Positions 45,508-54,037 of a stretch of DNA of 64,000 nucleotides are shown one piece after another; position 1 is the first letter of the stretch, and the number at the start of each line of letters is the position of its first letter. The position numbers and the translations under genes are program-made. This DNA is from Methanolobus sp. (GTDB lineage Archaea > Halobacteriota > Methanosarcinia > Methanosarcinales > Methanosarcinaceae). Under the pieces are notes generated by a model. That model had not been told where the DNA came from and searched no databases. It saw only the letters and a list, made by a program, of their open reading frames with translations. The DNA is taken from assembly GCF_016278365.1 (NCBI RefSeq), contig NZ_JADQBZ010000007.1, positions 62,001-126,000 of the forward strand. The letters run 5' to 3'.

Positions 45508-46389
45508 TTATGTATGACTGTTCTCGGCGGGCTCGATATGCACGAGTACTTCCTGGATGCCTTCAAATCTTTCTTTGATGCGATACTGGACTATGTGAGC
45601 CACAGTGTGTGATTTATAAGTAGGCATCCCCGGGTCGACTTCAACATGCATATCCACATAAACACTCCCCTGAGGACCACGGGTGCGTATGTTATGACAG
45701 CCCTGCACACCTTCCACCCTGCACACGACATCTGCGATCTGCGCCGGGTCAATAGACGAATGATCACAAAGTATCGAAGCGCTGCTGAATATTATCTCGA
45801 TTCCTGCCCGAAGGATAACAACTGCCACCAGAACCGAAATAATAGGATCTATGAGAGGATAGCCTGCATTGATAGCAACCAGACCCAGAAGAACTGAAAG
45901 CGAAACGTATATGTCGCTTTTTGTGTGCGCAGCATCTGCCAGCAGGACCTCACTCTGCAGTTCTTTCCCTTTTCTCTTCTCGTAGGTAGTGACCGCATAG
46001 TTCACACCCATTGTACCCAACATTATCATGAAACTTAATGTTGTAACTTCCGGGTGGGCACCATTACCGAATCGTTCAATTGCGGAGCGAACTATCTCAA
46101 AGGCCACGACTCCCAGAATGAATGCGATGAAAATAGCAGCAAGGGTCTCAAACTTCCTGTGCCCGTAAGGATGTTCAGCATCCGGCGGCTTTGAAGCTAT
46201 CTGGATACCGATGAGCCCTATAACATTGGATATGCCATCAAAAAGAGAATGATATCCGTCAGATTGCATGCTTAACACGTTGGTGTACATACCATAGATT
46301 ATCTTAGCAGCGGCAACGCCAAGGTTCAAAAAGAGTATGTACCACATTACACGCTGTATCTTTCTGAACCTTGAAGGTGTGGTATCCAT
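45508..46389 (-). CDS. Cation diffusion facilitator (CDF) transporter
   Basis: A 293-residue CDF protein from ATG 46389. Six helices are visible, with the metal-site motifs DGYHSLFDGISNVIG (HxxxD, helix 2) and DAAHTKSDIYVSLSVLLGL (HxxxD, helix 5). The C-terminal cytosolic domain holds CHNIRTRGPQGSVYVDMHVEVDP and ends with HIEP. It exports Zn2+, Fe2+, Mn2+ or Co2+; the selectivity is not readable by eye. The upstream frame to 46518 would add a stray hydrophobic segment. It is divergent from a lipoprotein gene. Confidence 0.85.
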   Translation of the reverse strand: MDTTPSRFRKIQRVMWYILFLNLGVAAAKIIYGMYTNVLSMQSDGYHSLFDGISNVIGLIGIQIASKPPDAEHPYGHRKFETLAAIFIAFILGVVAFEIVRSAIERFGNGAHPEVTTLSFMIMLGTMGVNYAVTTYEKRKGKELQSEVLLADAAHTKSDIYVSLSVLLGLVAINAGYPLIDPIISVLVAVVILRAGIEIIFSSASILCDHSSIDPAQIADVVCRVEGVQGCHNIRTRGPQGSVYVDMHVEVDPGMPTYKSHTVAHIVQYRIKERFEGIQEVLVHIEPAENSHT

Positions 46390-46571
46390 GCTAATTGATA
46401 GCATTACGAAGGATATAAAATGTCTCATTTTTATAACTAACAAAAGAAGGTGCCACAACAATGTTTTTATAAACCAAGTGTTTAATATATAAATAATAAT
46501 ATCATAAATAACTATCAATTAGCCAACGTTATCAGCCAAAGTTACTACTCTAAGAAATCTCCGGTGATATA

Positions 46572-47288
46572 TTGAAAAAATTCCACACTTCGTGTATTCT
46601 GGTAACTCTTATGATCATGTCATCGCTATCTATAACTGGATGTATAGATACTCCCGACGCGCTTCCGGCATTTGTGGATGAGAATGCGCTGGACAGTTAT
46701 GGATGGTCGCAGATCGAAGCTGTTGAGTACAGGACCTTTGAACAAAAGATATCCAACTCAACCAGTGTCAGTATTAACAGCACGGTTGTTAAGTATCGCA
46801 ACGACAGGCTTGCAGAAGACATTGAAAAGCAGATAAGTGATTTCAAGAACGATCATAATCTGCCTGTCAACATCGAAGTGCCATCTATCACTTCCGAGAT
46901 CCATACCAGTCGCATCACTTTCCCGGCAGGTGTGAAACTACCCAATGACATAATAAACAGAATAGTGGAAAGCAGTGTGAAAGACCTGAGCTCGGATAAC
47001 AATATCGAGGATCTCAAGGCTACCAGCACAAGGCAGATTACATTACAAAGCGGACTTAAGGTCCCGGTCTACATACACTCCGGAGCCACGGGCTCCGGAA
47101 GCGGGGGCTTGAGTGTAATTGCAGTTGTTGCGGCATATGAGGATGAAGATTCCAGCACCATTATCACAGGGATAATCCCCAACGGCAGCATGTCCGTAAA
47201 CATGGGACCTGTCAGCGGTAACCTCTTCACTATCGACGGTGAACGCGAGCTGGAAGAAGTACTCAGGCTAATCAGTAATATCCAGTAG
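46572..47288 (+). CDS. Lipoprotein, DUF6517-like
   Basis: A 238-residue protein from a TTG start, supported by GGTGAT five bases upstream. The lipoprotein signal is CILVTLMIMSSLSITGCID. The mature part has mixed beta and helix with VKYRNDRLAEDIEKQISDFKND and a Gly-Ser-rich turn (SGATGSGSGGLSVIAVVAAYED). The pattern resembles a lipoprotein family common in haloarchaea (DUF6517). It should sit on the cell surface. Function unknown. Confidence 0.65.
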   Translation: MKKFHTSCILVTLMIMSSLSITGCIDTPDALPAFVDENALDSYGWSQIEAVEYRTFEQKISNSTSVSINSTVVKYRNDRLAEDIEKQISDFKNDHNLPVNIEVPSITSEIHTSRITFPAGVKLPNDIINRIVESSVKDLSSDNNIEDLKATSTRQITLQSGLKVPVYIHSGATGSGSGGLSVIAVVAAYEDEDSSTIITGIIPNGSMSVNMGPVSGNLFTIDGERELEEVLRLISNIQ

Positions 47289-47376
47289 ATTTACGAAAAA
47301 TCTGCAGAAATTAGAGGTGCTATCCGCCCTACATCCTAAATCTTTTTTTGTGCTACCTTAAGCAGACAGTGCTATT

Positions 47377-48036
47377 TCACTCTGGATTATAATGAATGGC
47401 CATGCTCATTAAAGATAGTCCCAGTAACAGAGTGAATATAATATATAACCCAAACAGATTTGATTCTGCAAGAAATCCCGCGCTGAGACTGTCCATGGAG
47501 AAGGTAATGATGGCGATAGATGCCAGTATTGCAAAAGTTGAAGGCATGAGCATCTTGTTCTTATTTGCTTGCGGGACAGAAAGGCAGAAAAACACAGAAC
47601 CAAGAGAATAGAATATCATAATGGAAGCCCTTGTGTAGGCTGAGCCAAAAATGCCCCAGCTGTCAAATGAGAGCATGAAGGACCTGCTGTAAAGCATGCT
47701 AGTGAACATACTATCCCTGAGAAGGGTCATCGGAATCAGGCTTGTCAGAAGAGGGATTCCCCAGTACCATCTTCCCGAGACCGCTCTTATGCTGTCAAGA
47801 AAAAAGAGGAGCCCGAAAGCAGGAAGGAACAGTGAAAATATATACAGTAGAGGTATATAAACCGAGAAAGTCAGCAATTCGGAAAATAAGAAAGTAATTA
47901 GCACGGACAGAAATGTGGATGTGATTAGCAAGAGAGATAACTTTGCTTTGTTAATGGACATTCGCTTCATGAACTTAGCATATTCCTTGAATTTATTGTA
48001 TAAGTATCTTCCTAACTTATCATATAGCGGATGCAT
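47377..48036 (-). CDS. Polytopic membrane protein, unknown
   Basis: A 219-residue protein with a basic N-terminal segment (YDKLGRYLYNKFKEYAKFMKRM) and six to seven hydrophobic helices (LLLITSTFLSVLITFLFSEL; YIPLLYIFSLFLPAFGLLFFL; and others). The first part suggests a pairing with a T2SSF-like protein, but the rest does not show that family's motifs clearly. It is divergent from cooC. I do not recognise it. The start is uncertain; an internal ATG lies at 47970. Confidence 0.6.
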   Translation of the reverse strand: MHPLYDKLGRYLYNKFKEYAKFMKRMSINKAKLSLLLITSTFLSVLITFLFSELLTFSVYIPLLYIFSLFLPAFGLLFFLDSIRAVSGRWYWGIPLLTSLIPMTLLRDSMFTSMLYSRSFMLSFDSWGIFGSAYTRASIMIFYSLGSVFFCLSVPQANKNKMLMPSTFAILASIAIITFSMDSLSAGFLAESNLFGLYIIFTLLLGLSLMSMAIHYNPE

Positions 48037-48122
48037 TTTAGAGATTTCATCAAAAAAAAGTATAAAATGGCGACTTTTACAAACCGGAACATATAATTCT
48101 TATAAGTCCCGAGTTGAAGAAT

Positions 48123-48893
48123 ATGGTTAAGATCGCAGTTACAGGAAAAGGAGGTGTCGGAAAGACGACACTATCCGGTACCTTGGCAAGGATGCTTGCA
48201 AGGGATGGATATGAGGTGCTTGCTATTGATGCAGATGCCGATATGAACCTCGCGTCTGCTATCGGTGTAAAAAATACTCCCAAGCCCCTGACAGATTACC
48301 AGGAGCTCATAGAGGAAAGGGCCGGAGAGAAGGGGGGCATGTTCAAGTTCAATCCCAAGGTGGACGATATCGTGGATATGTTCGGCGTTGTGGGGCCTGA
48401 CAATGTGAAGATGCTGGTGATGGGGACCATCGAAAGAGGCGGCAGTGGCTGCATGTGTCCTGCTTCGTCCTTCCTGCGTGCTTTCCTGCGCCATGTGGCC
48501 TTGAAGGAGAGTAGTGCCGTCATTCTGGATATGGAAGCAGGCATCGAGCATCTGGGCCGGGGCACCACCCGTGGAATAGACCTGATGATCGTGGTGGTTG
48601 AGCCTGGCATGCGGTCCATAGAAACGGCCCAGAGGATCAAGGAACTGTCAGAGGGTATAGATATCAGGCATCTTGCGGCTGTGATCAATAAAGGCAATTC
48701 CGCCAATATCAGGCCGCATCTTGAGAAGCTCGGCATTCCGGTCCTGGGAGAGATACCTTACGATACCGGACTTGCGGAAGCTGACCTCATGGGTCTGGCA
48801 CCCATCGATGTTGGCGGTGAATGGGTGGATGCTGTCAGAAGCATAAAAGAGAACATGCTGAGCATGATAGCGACATTTGAAAAGGAAGCATGA
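48123..48893 (+). CDS. cooC: CooC-type nickel-insertion ATPase (CODH maturation)
   Basis: A 256-residue SIMIBI-class ATPase: deviant Walker A KGGVGKTT at residues 8-15, switch I-like IDADADMNLASAIG and the CxC motif GCMCPASSFLRAFLRHV (Cys110, Cys112), which in CooC1 dimers binds nickel. VILDMEAGIEHLGRGTTRGIDLMIVVVEPG is the Walker B region. It delivers Ni to carbon monoxide dehydrogenase or a related nickel enzyme. ATG 48123 is preferred to TTG 48114. It overlaps the cupin gene by four bases (ATGA). Confidence 0.88.
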   Translation: MVKIAVTGKGGVGKTTLSGTLARMLARDGYEVLAIDADADMNLASAIGVKNTPKPLTDYQELIEERAGEKGGMFKFNPKVDDIVDMFGVVGPDNVKMLVMGTIERGGSGCMCPASSFLRAFLRHVALKESSAVILDMEAGIEHLGRGTTRGIDLMIVVVEPGMRSIETAQRIKELSEGIDIRHLAAVINKGNSANIRPHLEKLGIPVLGEIPYDTGLAEADLMGLAPIDVGGEWVDAVRSIKENMLSMIATFEKEA

Positions 48894-49285
48894 TTTTAAA
48901 TCCAAAACCGGGACCTTCTATGTCGCTAAAAACATCATATCACCAGACAGAACCCTACATAACAAAAGACGGATCATCTATCAGGGAGCTGATGCATCCC
49001 CTTGTGCACGGGAACCTGACACAGAGCCTTGCAGAGGCAATTGTGATGCCAGGCTGTGAAACACTGCGCCACAGGCATACCGGTTCTGAGGAAATATATC
49101 ACATCACCGGAGGCTCAGGATACATGACAGTCGGAGAAGATGGCTTTCAGGTGAAAGAAGGCGACAGTATATGCATCCTCCCGGGAGAATACCATAGTAT
49201 AAGAAACACCGAAAAGGTGCCCCTGAAGATACTGTGCTGCTGCTCACCTCCGTATTCTCATGAAGATACCGAGCTACTGGAGTGA
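48890..49285 (+). CDS. Cupin-domain protein
   Basis: A 131-residue protein with one cupin barrel. Motif 1 is GCETLRHRHTGSEEIYHITGGSGYM (two His, one Glu, one His as metal ligands) and motif 2 is GDSICILPGEYHSIRNT. Small single cupins bind metal or sugar ligands. The ATGA overlap with cooC means translational coupling; a role in metal or nickel supply is an inference from this. An internal ATG (48920) is an alternative start. Confidence 0.8.
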   Translation: MILNPKPGPSMSLKTSYHQTEPYITKDGSSIRELMHPLVHGNLTQSLAEAIVMPGCETLRHRHTGSEEIYHITGGSGYMTVGEDGFQVKEGDSICILPGEYHSIRNTEKVPLKILCCCSPPYSHEDTELLE

Positions 49286-49372
49286 ATCGAGCTGCCTCTA
49301 TAGTCATAGAAAGCAAGAAGCAAAGATAGAACAGGTTAATGTAGGAAATCTTTTATGAAGCCGAGGAGGTAA

Positions 49373-49426
49373 ATGTTCTCATATAATGGTGTGAAAATTA
49401 CCCATGAAGGAAATGTAAATCGCTAA
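49373..49426 (+). other. SD-led mini-ORF (17 codons)
   Basis: GAGGAGGTAA lies directly before ATG 49373 and opens MFSYNGVKITHEGNVNR. The ribosome site is among the strongest in the window, but the product is tiny. It could be a small protein, a leader peptide for the structured region downstream, or chance. Confidence 0.35.
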
Positions 49427-49469
49427 TGGGAACGCTTTTTATAGGATAAGGACACTTTTTGACCTAAGC

Positions 49470-49590
49470 CTAAGGAGGTAGTATGAGGCGCCTGGAAACC
49501 ACCACGCTTTAAGGCGCCTCTCTCCTAACGAATCCGAAATATTCCCCAATATTTCTTCCCGGATATTGCGAGTGACCTTACTCGCAATGT
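49470..49590 (+). ncRNA. Candidate structured RNA with three perfect hairpins and a mini-ORF
   Basis: Hairpin 1: GAGGCGCC (49485-49492) with GGCGCCTC (49513-49520); the flanks TAAGGAGG and CTCTCCTAA can extend the stem. Hairpin 2: GAAATATT (49536-49543), CCCC loop, AATATTTC (49548-49555), flanked by ATCC/GGAT. Hairpin 3: ATTGCGAGT (49565-49573) with ACTCGCAAT (49580-49588). A TATA-like CTTTTTATA lies near 49435. AAGGAGG plus ATG 49483 opens nine codons (MRRLETTTL) that fill the loop of hairpin 1, so its ribosome site could be hidden by pairing. No gene in the same direction follows for 1 kb. RNA identity is not recognised. Confidence 0.5.
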
Positions 49591-49733
49591 CTAATAGGCA
49601 CTTTCTTTATATAACCCAATCCGTTCTTAATTATACGAACGAGCTTACAATTTTCCATCAGGCTTTATTTTAATGCTATTATAATTTCAGCCCGACTATT
49701 CATTTCAGCCCGGCTTTTCTGCTCACTTTCCGT

Positions 49734-50270
49734 CTATCCTTTTCTCTTAAAGCAAATGGCCGATAGTATTCCGACAATAGCAAGAACAGCACCAAATCCA
49801 GGGGATTGTTGCTCTGATTCTGATTCACCGGATGGCTCCTCATTCGTTTCCTGCTCCTGACCTTCATTTACAGGAGCAGATATGTCTTCTGTATCCTCAT
49901 CACCTATCGGATTAGTTTCATTGACTTCTGTCGATGGGATCTCCGATTCAGTTTGTGGATAATCAGCAGGGTCCCCGGGGAAGGTCAGGGCATTGATCTC
50001 TTCTACATTGGTGAATCCATCCCCGTCAGAATCGAGCGCTTCAATTGATGCAAAGTCCCTTTCACTTGCCTCATATGCCATCCCATAAGGATTCCGGGAG
50101 CCCCCACCGTTTGGATTAATATGACAGGTAGCGCATGCATCAAGCCTTGTACCTTCCGTGTCATACTGCTGGTTGAAAGCATCCAGATATGCGGGCCTCG
50201 CTGCGACAATAGGTGAGCCTAACAACATTATAATTACTACCAAAACCACTGCAATTAAATTCTTGTTCAT
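49734..50270 (-). CDS. Exported CXXCH protein with EF-hand and PGF-CTERM anchor
   Basis: A 178-residue protein: signal peptide (IAVVLVVIIMLLGSPIVAA), then DACATCHINPNGGG (Cys46, Cys49, His50), the c-type haem-binding motif, then a Ca-binding EF-hand/dockerin-like loop (LDSDGDGFTNVEEINAL), an acidic Glu/Ser-rich linker, and the C-terminal sorting signal SPGFGAVLAIVGILSAICFKRKG, i.e. PGF-CTERM for archaeosortase A. It should be lipid-anchored outside, possibly carrying one haem. ATG 50270 is preferred to 50285. A redox role is inferred. Confidence 0.75.
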   Translation of the reverse strand: MNKNLIAVVLVVIIMLLGSPIVAARPAYLDAFNQQYDTEGTRLDACATCHINPNGGGSRNPYGMAYEASERDFASIEALDSDGDGFTNVEEINALTFPGDPADYPQTESEIPSTEVNETNPIGDEDTEDISAPVNEGQEQETNEEPSGESESEQQSPGFGAVLAIVGILSAICFKRKG

Positions 50271-50620
50271 ATCTTCATCCCACATTCCTAAGTAAATAAT
50301 AAGTTCATTATTACGTAGTTATAAATGTTCTTATCATCCTGATCGAATAAGAGAAGATAGGTAGTAAGGATTTCATCAGGCCAGAGAGTTATTGTTTAAG
50401 GTGAAGCTTTCAGCAGCAAAGAAAGTAACTGATGAGTCCAACAAGTGGATGAATAAGAAAGTTCCTTATAAAAAGCAGTCTGTTGGTTGCAAATTATAAA
50501 ATATACTTCAATTAGACATTATATATAGTAAAAACTCCATTTAATTCAATATAAATAGCAATACCACTATATTCTATGATTGAGTGTGAGAAGAAAGAAC
50601 TATTTTTATGAGGTGTTCAA
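50271..50620. other. Intergenic stretch before the Msr-like regulator
   Basis: AT-rich, with TATA-like runs near 50500-50530 that suit a promoter for the regulator. A GTG-led frame of 32 basic codons (50401-50499, VKLSAAKKVTDESNKWMNKKV...) ends just before it, without a clear ribosome site; it may be a fragment. Nothing else is seen. Confidence 0.3.
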
Positions 50621-51406
50621 TTGAAGCAACTTCTTCTTGATGTGATGTTTGCCTCTGAGAAGAGAAAAGAGGTTTTATTGCTGTTAAATGAAGGACCTCA
50701 GGAGATGGAATATCTTCTTAAGTCTCTTAATACTACTAGACAAGCATTACTTCCTCAGGCAAAAATACTTGAGAACCACTACCTTATTTCCCATCAAAAA
50801 GATGTCTACGAGCTGACATCTATCGGAAAGCTGCTAGTTGAGGAATTCATTCCACTGCTAGGCACAATTGAATTTTTTAGTGTTGATATTGAATACCTGG
50901 GAACTCAAAAACTCGAGTTCATACCTCCGCACCTTTTAAAAAGGGTAAAGGAAATTGGAAGCAGTGAGGTTATGACTCCTGAGATAGCAGAAATGTATGA
51001 CCTCAATGAGAAATTTCATGAGGCTTCAAAAAAATCCAAATCCGTATTTATAGTGACATCCTTCATCTACCCCAATTTCTGTGAATTAACCTATGAGCTC
51101 ATAAGGAATGATATAGAAGTTCACTTTATCATTTCCCCTGAATTAATGGATCGACTAAAGGGACATAAATATGTTAATATTAACCGACTTCTAGAAAATG
51201 ACCTGATTCATATTTATGTGTATTCGAAAGATTTGAATTTCCTTTTTATGGGTTGCAATGACTACTACCTCATTGTAAACCCTCTGTCGCATGATGGGAC
51301 AACCGATCGGAAATATATTATGTCCAATAAAAAAGAGGCTCTTGCATGGGGACGTGATTTCTTTGAATATTATCTGAAAGATTCTGCACCACTTACACAA
51401 CTTTAA
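50621..51406 (+). CDS. Msr/FilR1-type HTH transcriptional regulator
   Basis: A 261-residue protein from a TTG start supported by GAGGTG. Residues 1-80 form a winged HTH (FASEKRKEVLLLLNEGPQEMEYLLKSLNTTRQALLPQAKILENHYLI). The rest matches the FilR1 middle domain of methanogen regulators (KSKSVFIVTSFIYPNFCELTYELIRNDIEVHFIISPELMDRL; LNFLFMGCNDYYLIVNPLS). Members control methyltransferase genes in Methanosarcina. No methyltransferase is adjacent here, so the target lies elsewhere. Cys near the middle could sense metals or redox, but that is speculation. Confidence 0.82.
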   Translation: MKQLLLDVMFASEKRKEVLLLLNEGPQEMEYLLKSLNTTRQALLPQAKILENHYLISHQKDVYELTSIGKLLVEEFIPLLGTIEFFSVDIEYLGTQKLEFIPPHLLKRVKEIGSSEVMTPEIAEMYDLNEKFHEASKKSKSVFIVTSFIYPNFCELTYELIRNDIEVHFIISPELMDRLKGHKYVNINRLLENDLIHIYVYSKDLNFLFMGCNDYYLIVNPLSHDGTTDRKYIMSNKKEALAWGRDFFEYYLKDSAPLTQL

Positions 51407-51630
51407 TTAGGTTCATTTTCTCTTATTCTTTGATTATTTCCTTTAATGGACAATATAACATAGTTTCAAGAATTCGGTTTTTGAGCTTACCTATATCCCC
51501 GCATAAATATGCGATGGAAGTAATTCGAATCCAATCCCTCAAATTATTCCCCTATATTATCAGCAAAGAGGAGCTCACCATCTCACATCCTTATCCTCAT
51601 GATGATACCGGACCCGTAAACTCCCGGCAT

Positions 51631-52974
51631 TTAAAAAAAGTAAAGTATCACAGGTAGCAATATCACCCCCATGGCATGGCTCTTGCGAATTTTCAGGAAG
51701 GGGGAGAGCATACCGACAGATGTGGCGATGGCAAATACCACCAGGCCGAAGAGACCGGTGAAGAGCAGGACCAGCAGGGTTAGCACTGCGATCACGCAAT
51801 AGCACAGGATGGGATAGTCTATGGACAAAAGCCACAGGTGGACCCGGTCTCCGAGGTAGATGGTGGAAAAGTAGGACAGTATCGCCTTCAGGGCGATGGC
51901 ACACAGGAAAAGGATAATTGTGGATGCATCCAGGCTCACCCCTTCAAGTAGGCCGTTGATCACCACCATGGCTCCGTTCCTTGTCTTACCGATAACGGCA
52001 AGTGCTATCAAACCAAAGATGGCATTGCATGTGTTCACACCTGAAACGGAGACAATGAACTCTTTTGCAGAGCTGAGCATTTCCTCATCCGAGTATCGGG
52101 TATATTGGTTCTCCTCCTTTGAGAAATCCTGCTTGATGAACAAACGTGCAAAGACCGTGGCGATAGAAGAGGATATTCCTGGCAGCCATGCTACAAGCGA
52201 GCCTGAGACACCGCCAACGAAGATGCCCCTGAATATGCGTTTCCTGTCCAGCTCAAGCCGGGAACGCAACTGAGCAGGGATCACAGGAGCCGACATCAGG
52301 CTGATGATGAGCTGCGATGAACCGAAAAGGCCGCTGAGCAGGGGGAGCAGTATGGAAGGCTCCCCAAAGGATATGACCGGGTTCATCAGATACTCCATCC
52401 TGAAAGCGAAAACTCCGAGCATCCCGCTCATGAAGAATATCACCAGAGCGTAGAACCTGCTCTTCCAGTGGGAAAGCGAACCCTGTCCTTTGACAAACTC
52501 GCCCCTCTCGGTCATTATCATCAGGAATACCACAAAGATGAGTATCCACGCAAGATAAGCCTGTATGAGCGGGTATGCTGTCAGGATAATCATGGACAGC
52601 GGGAGAGCTATGAACAGCGCAAGAGCAACAGAACCTGCGCTGCCAAGTGCGGAAAGGCGGACAGCCTCTGCACCGCGGCCTTCCAGCAGGAGAGCATGCC
52701 CGGGGAGGACTGCCAGTGCAGTGTCATCGTTAGGTGCTCCAAGGAAAATTGCCGGGATTATGTCGTGGAAGGTATGTGACAGGGAGTTTGAGAGGATGAT
52801 AACGGCCACATAGAACACCGGCACTCCGTTATCCGATAATAAGGGAGACATTGCAAGCAGTATCAGCGCGAAATTATTGGTATGTATCCCGGGAATCAGC
52901 CCTGATATCACTCCCAGGAGATATCCGGCAACAATGGAAAGTATGAACAGTACCAGAGATATATCAGCGAGCAT
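51631..52974 (-). CDS. TctA-like transporter, orphan (DUF112 family)
   Basis: A 447-residue membrane protein with about ten to twelve helices. The N-terminus GYLLGVISGLIPGIHTNNFALIL carries the PGxH pattern of archaeal TctA homologues, and ILSNSLSHTFHDIIPAIFLGAPNDDTALAVLPGHALLLEGRGAEAVRLSALGS is the conserved loop of TctA permeases. No TctB or periplasmic TctC gene is adjacent. AGAGGTTAGC precedes the ATG. The substrate, probably an organic anion, is unknown. Confidence 0.8.
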   Translation of the reverse strand: MLADISLVLFILSIVAGYLLGVISGLIPGIHTNNFALILLAMSPLLSDNGVPVFYVAVIILSNSLSHTFHDIIPAIFLGAPNDDTALAVLPGHALLLEGRGAEAVRLSALGSAGSVALALFIALPLSMIILTAYPLIQAYLAWILIFVVFLMIMTERGEFVKGQGSLSHWKSRFYALVIFFMSGMLGVFAFRMEYLMNPVISFGEPSILLPLLSGLFGSSQLIISLMSAPVIPAQLRSRLELDRKRIFRGIFVGGVSGSLVAWLPGISSSIATVFARLFIKQDFSKEENQYTRYSDEEMLSSAKEFIVSVSGVNTCNAIFGLIALAVIGKTRNGAMVVINGLLEGVSLDASTIILFLCAIALKAILSYFSTIYLGDRVHLWLLSIDYPILCYCVIAVLTLLVLLFTGLFGLVVFAIATSVGMLSPFLKIRKSHAMGVILLPVILYFF

Positions 52975-53116
52975 GCTAACCTCTTAATGGCAGACCTACA
53001 GATCGTGCACTTAAATTTTTCATTGGGTAGCAGAATATTGAAGCCTTATTTAATTTTTTTGATTTTGTTCTGTGTACAAGACAGGTATTTATACTAGCGT
53101 TCCATTGCAAAAGCTG

Positions 53117-54037
53117 ATGGAAACCACGACACTCAGATGCGATAAATGCAACAGGGATGCGATCATATTCCAGAAATATTCCGGCATGCACTTATGCAGG
53201 AAACATTTCATCGAGGATGTTGAACGCAAAATAAAGCTGACCATCAGGAAACATTACAGTATCAAGAGAAACGAGACCATTGCAGTGGGTCTGAGCGGTG
53301 GAAAGGACAGCAGTACAACGCTTTACATCCTGCACAAGATATTCGGAGGAAGGCCGGATATACATCTGGTTGGCATTTGCATTGATGAGGGAATAGAAGG
53401 TTACCGTCCCAATACCATCGAGTCTGCAAAAGAATTGACATCACAACTTGGAATTGAACTTATTGTACGCTCCTTTAAGGAAGAATATGGCACTACAATG
53501 GACCTGATAGCGCCTCAGAAAAGAGAAAAAGGAACATGCAGCTATTGTGGGGTCCTCCGCAAATCCCTGCTCAACAAGACCGCACTTGAGCTTGGTGCCA
53601 CACGACTTGCAATAGGCCATAACCTTGACGATGAAGCGCAAACTATCCTTTTGAACCACATCAAAGGCGATGTTTCAAGAATGGTACGGCTGGCTCCGCC
53701 CAAGGAACTTGAAGGACTCGTACTGCGTATGAAACCTCTGCGGCAGATACCGGAAAAAGAAGTTGCCCTGTATGCTTACCTGCATGACCTGCCTCTTGGT
53801 TTTGGCGGGTGCCCGTATGCACATGAGGCTATGAGAGGAGAGATCAGGGTGCTGCTTAACGACCTTGAGGTAAACCATCCCGGAACAAAGTATGCACTTC
53901 TGAGTGGATTTGACAAGATGTCAGGTATTCTGGGAAGGGAGTTTCCCCAGGAAGGGCTCTCAAAATGCCGCATCTGCAGCCAGGCCTGCACCGAAGATGT
54001 ATGTCAGGCCTGCAAGCTATTGGGCAGGAATCAGTGA
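53117..54037 (+). CDS. tRNA 2-thiolation protein NcsA/TtuA-like (PP-loop)
   Basis: A 306-residue ATP pyrophosphatase of the TtuA/Ncs6 group. Features in order: zinc-finger CDKC...CRKH at the N-terminus, PP-loop VGLSGGKDSSTTLYIL, the catalytic CSYCGVLRK, LAIGHNLDDEAQTILLNHIKGD, a GCPYAHEA motif and a C-terminal zinc ribbon (CRICSQACTEDVCQACK). It thiolates the wobble uridine (s2U34) or U54 of tRNA; which one cannot be told here. ATG 53117 is preferred to the upstream in-frame GTG 53072. It overlaps the convergent membrane gene by seven bases. Confidence 0.88.
   Translation: METTTLRCDKCNRDAIIFQKYSGMHLCRKHFIEDVERKIKLTIRKHYSIKRNETIAVGLSGGKDSSTTLYILHKIFGGRPDIHLVGICIDEGIEGYRPNTIESAKELTSQLGIELIVRSFKEEYGTTMDLIAPQKREKGTCSYCGVLRKSLLNKTALELGATRLAIGHNLDDEAQTILLNHIKGDVSRMVRLAPPKELEGLVLRMKPLRQIPEKEVALYAYLHDLPLGFGGCPYAHEAMRGEIRVLLNDLEVNHPGTKYALLSGFDKMSGILGREFPQEGLSKCRICSQACTEDVCQACKLLGRNQ

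Noticed and set aside
51430-51657. 75-codon plus-strand frame after the Msr-like regulator
   Set aside because: No ribosome site, and its end overlaps the TctA-like gene on the other strand.
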